Positions 17,228 to 23,401 of a stretch of 33,304 bases of DNA are shown piece after piece. The position numbers and the translations under genes were made by a program. The stretch lies in NCBI RefSeq assembly GCF_003992135.1, contig NZ_RQVN01000018.1, positions 1-33,304 of the forward strand, given 5' to 3'. How positions within the stretch are numbered: position 1 is the first letter of the stretch; each line of letters opens with the position of its first letter. The stretch is from Veillonella sp. VA142 (lineage in GTDB: Bacteria; Bacillota; Negativicutes; Veillonellales; Veillonellaceae). The notes under the pieces were generated by a model, which made no database searches, was not told the origin of the DNA, and saw only the letters and a program-made list of their open reading frames with translations.

Positions 17228-17497
17228 ACATTCTATTCCTTTCTACTTACCTTATACACTAACATTACTATATATTCCATGTAATAATATCAATAAATTT
17301 GTAAATATTCATTAGATTCTATCGGTAAATACATTAAAGTGTATTTAGGTTTAAGGTCCATATTATAAGCAACAAGACCATCTGTGGTTCCATACTTATA
17401 AAAGTAATATAACACCAACATGACATGTATCATTTATAATAACACATGCCTATTTTAATTTAATTGTATTAAATTATATTTAAAATTTTCAATCCTT
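17228..17497 (-). other. 5' leader of TAA2
   Basis: About 270 bases between the predicted transcription start and the ATG. The sequence is AT-rich; a ribosome binding site (GAAAGGA) precedes the start. A 43-codon open frame at 17290-17421 lacks a ribosome binding site and is not called as a gene. Confidence 0.45.
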
Positions 17498-17504
17498 TAT
17501 TATC

Positions 17505-17533
17505 ATCATACTATATATTTTGAATATATACAA
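17505..17533 (-). promoter_or_regulatory. Promoter of TAA2
   Basis: TTGTAT (17528-17533), a 17-base spacer and TATGAT (17505-17510) on the minus strand. The -35 and spacing are identical to those of TAA1, and a G10 tract lies 36 bases upstream of the -35. Confidence 0.75.
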
Positions 17534-17569
17534 TAAAAATGTTGATAAAATTACTTATTTTATCCTCTT

Positions 17570-17579
17570 CCCCCCCCCC
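17570..17579 (-). repeat. G10 homopolymer tract upstream of the TAA2 promoter
   Basis: Ten consecutive C on the given strand (G on the coding strand). The adjacent 20 bases (17580-17599) match 18 of 20 bases at the TAA1 tract. The position 36 bases before the -35 repeats the TAA1 geometry, pointing to a shared slippage-controlled promoter. Confidence 0.85.
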
Positions 17580-17750
17580 ATTTTAAACGAAATGAATATT
17601 TAATACTATTTTTGCCAATTCTATAGTCTATTTTATGAAAAATCTTATACTTCATTACCTATACAAATAATCACAACTATTATAAACTTAAAAATTTATA
17701 CCATTTCTTAAACGTGATACTCATCAATAGGGTATCCCCATATCTGATCT

Positions 17751-18086
17751 TCCCACCCTCCTGAGAAACACCATTACGAGTAGTAGCCTTCGTGGCGTTC
17801 CTTACTATCTAAATCACAGAAGTGCAAGAAGAGCACGGCGTGCCCCGAACAAACTAAGACTAAGTCACGTTCACTTGTATCATAATTGCATCCACTGTAA
17901 AAAGAGCACGGCATGTTCCTGAAGAAACATTATGAAATACCGTTTCTGAAGGAATGTGCCGTGCTCTTCATTTGCTATATATCATTAATTGAACGTGACA
18001 ATCATCAACAGGAGAGCACCGTGCTCTTCCCTTTGCCCTATGTATTCAAGAACACCACAAGGCTACATAGCGTCACAAGTGACGAC
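17751..18086. repeat. Composite hairpin repeat R2 (hairpin nested in a hairpin)
   Basis: The ends are related as inverted repeats (GTAGCCTTCGTGGCGTTC near 17783 and AACACCACAAGGCTAC near 18051). Inside, outer arms AAGAGCACGG / CCGTGCTCTT (17829-18028) and a perfect 10-base pair GTCACGTTCA / TGAACGTGAC (17864-17873, 17990-17999) enclose a complete second hairpin at 17902-17968 (arms AAGAGCACGGCATGTTCCT / AGGAATGTGCCGTGCTCTT). The arm differences become G-U pairs only when plus-strand RNA folds. No transposase is present. Confidence 0.75.
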
Positions 18087-18143
18087 TCATAGCGGAACAA
18101 GTACCGATTGTATTAGATCTACAACTTGTGCTATAATTAAGTC

Positions 18144-18262
18144 AACAAAAGAAGAGCCATTAACGTGTAGCCGGCGTTAGGCTCATCTCTAGAAATTGCA
18201 AATAAGAAATGGCCTAACGTGTATAAGTACTGGTAATACTTATTGTTACGTTAGGCTTTTTC
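18144..18262 (+). ncRNA. Cassette B: predicted antitoxin-like small RNA
   Basis: The promoter is TTGTAT (18108-18113), an 18-base spacer and TATAAT (18132-18137). The 5' hairpin is GAGCC...GGCTC (18153-18184). The terminator at 18212-18256 is very strong (GCCTAACG, ATAAGTA, loop, TACTTAT, CGTTAGGC) and followed by TTTTTC. The RNA stops six bases before the stop codon of the convergent peptide gene. The antitoxin function is inferred from the layout. Confidence 0.65.
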
Positions 18263-18267
18263 ATTGT

Positions 18268-18345
18268 CTACTTAAGTAGATCAATGAGCTGAATTGCCAA
18301 ACTAGCAATAGAAATAATCAAAGAGATTTTTTCATATTTAGTCAT
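18268..18345 (-). CDS. Cassette B: 25-aa hydrophobic peptide, type I toxin-like
   Basis: The peptide begins MTKYEKISLIISIASLA and ends IQLIDLLK, with a charged start followed by one hydrophobic helix. The pattern resembles short holin-like type I toxins of Firmicutes (MxxxExIxLMISxxxL; established family, my comparison from memory). The Shine-Dalgarno GGGAGGAGGTGG is perfect for 16S pairing and can be masked by CUCUUCC just upstream (7 bp, loop UAUUAU). It differs from the cassette D peptide at only two positions. Confidence 0.7.
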   Translation of the reverse strand: MTKYEKISLIISIASLAIQLIDLLK

Positions 18346-18413
18346 AGCAACCACCTCCTCCCATAATAGGAAGAGACGAGCCTAACAACACGTCAATAGC
18401 TCTTACATTTTTT

Positions 18414-18442
18414 ATTATAGCACAATCTATTCGCACTGTTTA
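18414..18442 (-). promoter_or_regulatory. Cassette B: promoter of the peptide mRNA
   Basis: TAAACA (18437-18442), a 17-base spacer and an extended -10 TGCTATAAT (TATAAT at 18414-18419) on the minus strand. The conserved GCAAA...TTTGC block lies upstream at 18471-18496, as in cassettes A and D. Confidence 0.7.
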
Positions 18443-18504
18443 TATAAACTTAAGCCCCTTAGCGATCAGAAAACTAAGCAAAGCGCAAGTTTGCAAATGA
18501 CACT

Positions 18505-18695
18505 ATCCCTTGAGGAATGACATTACGAGTAGTGGCGTTTGTGGCATTCCTGTACTACCTAAATCACACAAACGCAAGAAGAGCACGACATGTTCCGGAG
18601 CAAACCTAACCACTGTATCAGTTTGCGTAGGAATATGTCGTGCTCTTCCCTTTGCCTTATGTAGTCACGAACGCCACAAGGCTACATAGCAAAAC
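18505..18695. repeat. Hairpin repeat R3 (basic form)
   Basis: Left end with a GGAATGACATTACGAGTAG... hairpin, central long hairpin 18579-18647 (arms AAGAGCACGACATGTTCC / GGAATATGTCGTGCTCTT), right end ACGAACGCCACAAGGCTAC. It lacks the nested insertion seen in R2 and R6. It lies between cassette B and the type III toxin gene, whose transcript it could terminate. Confidence 0.75.
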
Positions 18696-18734
18696 AAAAA
18701 ACAATTGCATTACCTCTATAACCTATGCTATAAG

Positions 18735-19217
18735 TTACTTATTTAATAACAAAAGCCGTTCAATTTCCAATACATTAGGGAAAATTAATCGTATCCCCTT
18801 TCTTTGTAAAGCTAAAACTTTACGAGCTTTCTTTTGTAATTCTCTTTCAAATCGACCGTCAACTCTGACAGGTTTTTTATAAATTCCATCTACGTATTCA
18901 TTTTTAATGTATAGGATACTAACTGGACACATATTCTGAATTAGAAAAGCCTTCTCATACCCAAGAACTTCTCCAAATAAAATAGTGTCACATTTTCCAT
19001 ATTTATCAATCTTCGTATTATATATTTTCTGAAATTTATCTACTTGCGATGAAAAAGGTATCATCCAATATAATTTAGTTGCTGTATCTAAAAAAGCATA
19101 AAAGCATGGTCTATCATGTGGCTGACCATCTATAGTTTCTTTATTTTTCATTAAGTGTGGATCTGGAAAATCTATAAAGTATTGATCTTTTATATAATAA
19201 AAGTGACCTGTATTCAT
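18735..19217 (-). CDS. cptN: Type III toxin-antitoxin endoribonuclease, CptN/ToxN-like
   Basis: A 160-residue cytoplasmic protein matching the CptN branch of the ToxN/AbiQ family, which cuts RNA and is held inactive by repeats of its own antitoxin RNA. Visible family features are GHFYYIKDQYF at the start, RPCFYAF near residue 40, then YWMIPFSSQVDKF at 50-62, which occupies the place of the ToxN active-site LTSPK segment. KYGKCDTILFGEV and EKAFLIQNMCPVS follow. The ATG at 19217 has AGGGAGGAT. Upstream on the same strand are a terminator, two pseudoknot RNA repeats and a strong promoter, exactly the type III order. Residue roles are inferred from alignment by eye. Confidence 0.85.
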   Translation of the reverse strand: MNTGHFYYIKDQYFIDFPDPHLMKNKETIDGQPHDRPCFYAFLDTATKLYWMIPFSSQVDKFQKIYNTKIDKYGKCDTILFGEVLGYEKAFLIQNMCPVSILYIKNEYVDGIYKKPVRVDGRFERELQKKARKVLALQRKGIRLIFPNVLEIERLLLLNK

Positions 19218-19229
19218 AAAATCCTCCCT

Positions 19230-19261
19230 AAAAAATAGACCCCATTCTTTTGAATGGAGTC
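19230..19261 (-). terminator. Terminator between antitoxin RNA and type III toxin gene
   Basis: Minus-strand hairpin GACUCCAUUC - AAAA - GAAUGGGGUC (10 bp with one U-G) followed by UAUUUUUU, ending 12 bases before the toxin ATG. In type III systems such a leaky terminator sets the excess of antitoxin RNA over toxin mRNA (established). Confidence 0.85.
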
Positions 19262-19380
19262 TAACTATTTGAGCTCGAACACTTATTGAGTCGCATATCG
19301 AGTAGCGACAACCATTTGAACTTAATCTTATTTTAGTTGCTTATTAAGTAACAACAAATATTAGAGATACTAGTATCTCT
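19262..19380 (-). ncRNA. Type III antitoxin RNA with two pseudoknot repeats
   Basis: Minus-strand RNA from about 19380. Two repeats occur, 43 bases (19317-19359) and 47 bases (19270-19316), plus a partial third running into the terminator. Each can form an H-type pseudoknot: stem 1 GUUGU/GCAAC in repeat 1 and GUCGC/GCGAC in repeat 2; loop-to-tail pairing CUUAA/UUAAG in repeat 1 and CUCGA/UCGAG in repeat 2. The pairs change together while the spacing around stem 1 (UA before, UAA or UAU after) is kept, which is strong support for structure. The RNA begins within a perfect 26-base palindrome (19359-19384). Confidence 0.85.
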
Positions 19381-19386
19381 AATACT

Positions 19387-19415
19387 AGTATACGCATTCA
19401 AAAAGATAACGTCAA
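19387..19415 (-). promoter_or_regulatory. Promoter of the type III antitoxin RNA
   Basis: TTGACG (19410-19415), a 17-base spacer and TATACT (19387-19392): the strongest promoter match in the island. Confidence 0.85.
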
Positions 19416-19433
19416 TAATAAAATCTATATCCT

Positions 19434-19703
19434 TCCCCTGAGGAACGCCGTTACGAGTAGTAGCCTTTGTGGCGTTCCTTACTACCTACATCACACAAAC
19501 GCAAGAAGAGCACGGTGTGCCCCAAACAAACTAATACTAAGTCACGTTCACTTGTATCATAATTACATCCACTGTAAAAAGAGCACGGCATGTTCCTGAA
19601 GAAACATTATGAAATACCGTTTCTGAAGGAATGTGCCGTGCTCTTCCCTTTGCCCTATGTAGTTACGAACGCCACAAGGCTACATAGCGAAACAAGTGAC
19701 GAC
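19434..19703. repeat. Hairpin repeat R4 (composite with internal deletion)
   Basis: Left end GGAACGCCGTTACGAG...GGCGTTCC, outer arm AAGAGCACGGTG, GTCACGTTCA, then the inner hairpin AAGAGCACGGCATG... Compared with R2 and R6, about 57 bases after the inner hairpin, including TGAACGTGAC and the outer right arm, are missing. The break lies between two GTGCTCTTC copies. The right end is GAACGCCACAAGGCTAC. Confidence 0.75.
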
Positions 19704-19759
19704 ACATAGCGAAACAAATGACGATTGTATTTGATAGCAAACTATGCTATACTTGGAGT

Positions 19760-19877
19760 ATCAAAAAGAGAGCCATTAACGTGTCGTTGGCGTTAGGCTC
19801 ATCTCGAAACAACAAAATGTGATGATGCCTAACGTGTATAAGTACTGGTTATACTTATCTTTACGTTAGGCATTTTC
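19760..19877 (+). ncRNA. Cassette C: predicted antitoxin-like small RNA
   Basis: TTGTAT (19725-19730), a 17-base spacer and TATACT (19748-19753) precede a GAGCC...GGCTC 5' hairpin. The terminator is 19827-19871 (GCCTAACG...CGTTAGGC, then ATTTTC). It ends just before the stop codon of the convergent peptide gene. Confidence 0.62.
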
Positions 19878-19882
19878 ATTGT

Positions 19883-19972
19883 CTATTTAAATAGATCTTT
19901 AAACAGGTCAATGATACTTACTATTACAGAAATTAGATAAAGCAATAAAGTATACTTTTCATACTTTCTCAT
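19883..19972 (-). CDS. Cassette C: 29-aa hydrophobic peptide, type I toxin-like
   Basis: The peptide begins MRKYEKYTLLLYLISVIV and ends IIDLFKDLFK. It keeps the K-Y-E-K start and the I-D-L near the C-terminus of cassettes B and D, with a four-residue extension (DLFK) that repeats its own LFK ending. The Shine-Dalgarno AGGAGGAGGTG can be masked by CUCUUCCU upstream (8 bp, loop AAUAU). It is divergent in sequence from B and D but identical in architecture. Confidence 0.66.
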   Translation of the reverse strand: MRKYEKYTLLLYLISVIVSIIDLFKDLFK

Positions 19973-20037
19973 AGTATCACCTCCTCCTATATTAGGAAGA
20001 GACGAGCCTAACTCACGTTAGTGACTCTCTTACAATC

Positions 20038-20066
20038 ATTATATATCAAAATATATAATATGTGAA
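20038..20066 (-). promoter_or_regulatory. Cassette C: promoter of the peptide mRNA
   Basis: TTCACA (20061-20066), a 17-base spacer and TATAAT (20038-20043). Unlike A, B and D, the sequence upstream lacks the GCAAA...TTTGC block. Confidence 0.6.
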
Positions 20067-20091
20067 ATAATAACATTACGAATACTATTTT

Positions 20092-20130
20092 GGAGAACGC
20101 CATTACGAATTGTAGCGTTTGTAATATTCC
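20092..20130. repeat. Degenerate remnant of the hairpin repeat left end
   Basis: GGAGAACGCCATTACGAATTGTAGCGTTTG resembles the left end of R1-R6 but the pairing arm has decayed (GTAATATTCC). It overlaps the -35 of the cassette D small RNA promoter. Confidence 0.5.
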
Positions 20131-20154
20131 TACAACCTGTGATATAATTAAGAC

Positions 20155-20267
20155 AACAAAAGAAGAGCCATCAACGTGCAGCTAGCGTTAGGCTCATCTC
20201 GAAAAACGTTAAATGAGAATTAGCCTAACGTGTTAAGGTATGCTAGACCCTATACGTTAGGCTTTTT
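20155..20267 (+). ncRNA. Cassette D: predicted antitoxin-like small RNA
   Basis: TTGTAA (20119-20124), an 18-base spacer and TATAAT (20143-20148) precede a GAGCC...GGCTC 5' hairpin. The terminator is at 20223-20262 (GCCTAACG...CGTTAGGC, then TTTTTC). It is convergent with the peptide gene that ends at 20274. Confidence 0.65.
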
Positions 20268-20273
20268 CATTGT

Positions 20274-20351
20274 CTACTTAAGTAGATCAATGAGCTGAAT
20301 TGCTAAACTAGCAACAGAAATCATCAAAGAGATTTTTTCATACTTAGTCAT
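20274..20351 (-). CDS. Cassette D: 25-aa hydrophobic peptide, type I toxin-like
   Basis: Almost identical to the cassette B peptide: it begins MTKYEKISLMISVASLA, so Met10 and Val13 replace two Ile, and it ends IQLIDLLK. The Shine-Dalgarno and the CUCUUCC masking hairpin (loop UAGUAU) are conserved. Confidence 0.7.
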   Translation of the reverse strand: MTKYEKISLMISVASLAIQLIDLLK

Positions 20352-20418
20352 AGCAACCACCTCCTCCCATACTAGGAAGAGATGAGCCTAACAACACGTC
20401 AATGGCTCTTACATTTTT

Positions 20419-20447
20419 ATTATAGCATAATTTATTCGCACTGTTTA
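20419..20447 (-). promoter_or_regulatory. Cassette D: promoter of the peptide mRNA
   Basis: TAAACA (20442-20447), a 17-base spacer and TATAAT (20419-20424). The conserved block AAACTAAGCAAAGCGCAAG plus TTTGCAA lies at 20475-20500. Confidence 0.68.
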
Positions 20448-20521
20448 TATAAACTTTATGCCTCTATACTCAGCAAACTAAGCAAAGCGCAAGTTTGCAA
20501 CTGATACCGCCGCAAACACAA

Positions 20522-20591
20522 AAAGACCGCAATATACTCTTAAACAAACTTACCATAGGGTTAGTTTAAGAAGAATTATGTTGCGGTCTTT
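20522..20591. repeat. Hairpin repeat R5 (hairpin only)
   Basis: Arms AAAGACCGCAATATA... and ...ATTATGTTGCGGTCTTT with a loop starting AACAAAC. The arm sequence is unlike the other copies, but the internal ACAAAC/GTTT pair and dimensions are kept. It abuts R6 directly. Confidence 0.68.
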
Positions 20592-20592
20592 C

Positions 20593-20923
20593 CTTCCCCT
20601 GAGGAACACCGTTACGAGTAGTAGCCTTTGTGGCGTTCCTTACTACCTAAATCACACAAATGCAAGAAGAGCACGGTGTGCCCCGAACAATCTAAGACTA
20701 AATCACGTTCACTTGTATCATAATTGCATCCACTGTAAAAAGAGCACGGCATGTTCCTGAAGAAACATTATGAAATACCGTTTCTGAAGGAATGTGCCGT
20801 GCTCTTCATTTGCTATATATCATTAATTGAACGTGACAATCATCAACAGGAGAGCACCGTGCTCTTCCCTTTGCCCTATGTAGTTACGAACGCCACAAGG
20901 CTACATAGCGAAACAAGTGACGA
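20593..20923. repeat. Composite hairpin repeat R6, downstream of ilvC
   Basis: A nearly identical copy of R2: left end GTAGCCTTTGTGGCGTTC, outer arms AAGAGCACGGTG / CACCGTGCTCTT, GTCACGTTCA / TGAACGTGAC, inner hairpin and right end GAACGCCACAAGGCTAC. It ends one base before the ilvC stop codon. On the minus strand the inner hairpin is followed by TTTTTAC and probably terminates ilvC. Confidence 0.78.
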
Positions 20924-20924
20924 C

Positions 20925-21947
<1,023 letters not shown>

Positions 21948-21975
21948 CTACTTTGTAATACATAATGATGTTTAT

Positions 21976-22004
21976 AATTTACTAGATTTTCTAGTGAAAT
22001 TCAA
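21976..22004 (-). promoter_or_regulatory. ilvC promoter with palindromic operator-like site in the spacer
   Basis: TTGAAT (21999-22004), a 17-base spacer and TAAATT (21976-21981) on the minus strand. The perfect palindrome ACTAGATTTTCTAGT (21981-21995) lies almost entirely in the spacer, where a bound repressor would block RNA polymerase. A small AAGCC-GAAA-GGCTT hairpin lies just upstream (22013-22026). The regulator is unknown. Confidence 0.5.
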
Positions 22005-22097
22005 CTTATTTTAAGCCTTTCGGCTTACGGATTTACCATACTTACTATGATAATTTAGTATAAATAAAAATATCTTTGTACACCCTACAAAAACATT

Positions 22098-22907
22098 TTA
22101 TGAAAGTACCTGCAACCAAGGTCGATCTTGGACCCAAGTTACTTTCACAGATACACCATAGAGTGCTGATAATATCTCATCGGTAATAACCTCATATTTC
22201 GGCCCCGATTGAAAGATTTTGCCTTCTTTTAATAGTGCCACATGGGTCACTGTGGGAAGGATTTCCTCGATTTGGTGCGTCACGTAGATAAACGGACACG
22301 GACTGTCCTGCGCTCTTCGTTGATTGAGATGACGGAGCAATTGCTCCCGGCTCGGCACGTCCAGTCCATTGCATGGTTCGTCTAGGATGAGCAAATCGGG
22401 ACTCGTCATCAGTGCTCGACCAATGAGGGCTCGTCGTTGTTCTCCCGTGGACAATACTCCAAAGTGACGATGTTGTAATTGTTGCAATCCCATACTTGCT
22501 AGGACCGCATCACAGTGCTGTTCTTCTTCCTCTGTCACATCATGGTATATACCAATCGTTCCATGGGCCCCAGAGAGCAAAATCTGGCGCACCGTTTCGT
22601 CTCGCATCGTTCGTTCAAATTGCCCTAAGGTAGAACTGACGAATCCGATGCGATTTTTTACGTCTTTCCATACGCATTGTCCAAAGGTATGCCCTAGGAC
22701 ACGGACCTCACCACGGGTGACGCAAGTATATGCCATAATCATGCCTAGTAAGGTAGACTTACCTGCCCCATTAAGACCCAATAGTGCCCAATTTTCCCCT
22801 GTGTTCACATGCCAATCTACACCTTGTAAAATTGCATCTCCATTGCGGACAAAGGTAACGCCTTCGTAATGTAATAACTCACCTTGTTTTGGTTCTGCTA
22901 TGTTCAT
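22098..22907 (-). CDS. ABC transporter ATP-binding protein, YlmA/ModF-like
   Basis: A single ABC ATPase domain of 269 residues: Walker A GLNGAGKS (44-51), signature LSTGEQRR, Walker B LLILDEPCNGLD, H-loop VTHQIEEILP. It resembles the COG1119 (ModF/YlmA) group by eye. No permease or binding protein is adjacent, so its transport role is open. The frame extends to 22940 inside ilvN, but the ATG at 22907 overlaps the ilvN stop as TAATG, which implies translational coupling. It is the last gene of the ilvD operon; its link to branched-chain amino acids is not obvious. Confidence 0.88.
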   Translation of the reverse strand: MNIAEPKQGELLHYEGVTFVRNGDAILQGVDWHVNTGENWALLGLNGAGKSTLLGMIMAYTCVTRGEVRVLGHTFGQCVWKDVKNRIGFVSSTLGQFERTMRDETVRQILLSGAHGTIGIYHDVTEEEEQHCDAVLASMGLQQLQHRHFGVLSTGEQRRALIGRALMTSPDLLILDEPCNGLDVPSREQLLRHLNQRRAQDSPCPFIYVTHQIEEILPTVTHVALLKEGKIFQSGPKYEVITDEILSALYGVSVKVTWVQDRPWLQVLS

Positions 22908-23401
22908 TACATTTTTTCTCCACGGCTCATAGCAGTGCAACCTGTTTTCGCAATTTCCAAAATACCATATTCTTTCATAATTTCTATGAAAGCATCCAAC
23001 TTCTGCGTTTCTCCTGTAATTTCTATCACGATGGAGCTCGGTCCTACATCGAGTACATTGCCACGGTATACATCCGCTAATTGGATGATTTGTGGTCGTA
23101 CCGACACGTCCGCTTTTACTTTAATAAGCATCAATTCACGACGCACCACTTGTTCTGGAGAGAATACTTTGACTTTTATAGCATCTACTAGTTTATAGAT
23201 TTGTTTTTGGATTTGGTCCAATTGCACTTCGTCTGTTTCTACAGTCAATGTAATCCGTGCTTGATCCTTTGGAATGGAAATGCCCGATGTCATTTGGGTC
23301 ACGGAGTAGCCACGACGATTGAACAAGGAAAGGATTCTTGCCCCGATGCCTGGTTTGTTTTTTGTAATCACTAACACTTGGTGTTGTTGTCCTTTACTCA
23401 T
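22907..23401 (-). CDS. ilvN: Acetolactate synthase small (regulatory) subunit
   Basis: 164-residue regulatory subunit that activates IlvB and gives valine feedback inhibition. The N-terminal ACT domain begins HQVLVITKNKPGIGARILSLF; the C-terminal domain contains EITGETQKLDAFIEIMKEYG. The start overlaps the end of ilvB by eight bases (ATGAGTAA), and its stop overlaps the ABC ATPase start. Confidence 0.95.
   Translation of the reverse strand: MSKGQQHQVLVITKNKPGIGARILSLFNRRGYSVTQMTSGISIPKDQARITLTVETDEVQLDQIQKQIYKLVDAIKVKVFSPEQVVRRELMLIKVKADVSVRPQIIQLADVYRGNVLDVGPSSIVIEITGETQKLDAFIEIMKEYGILEIAKTGCTAMSRGEKM

Noticed and set aside
17290-17421. 43-codon minus-strand open frame in the TAA2 leader (ends SNEYLQIY)
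   Set aside because: The composition looks faintly protein-like, but it has no ribosome binding site and no recognisable family. Comparison of relatives for synonymous bias would decide.
17751-18086. Composite repeats considered as insertion sequences
   Set aside because: No transposase frame inside and no clear target duplication visible; kept as non-autonomous repeats only.
17751-20923. Repeats in the island considered as a CRISPR array
   Set aside because: Units are 70-330 bases, internally palindromic and irregularly spaced with genes between; no 25-40 base repeats with uniform spacers and no cas genes.
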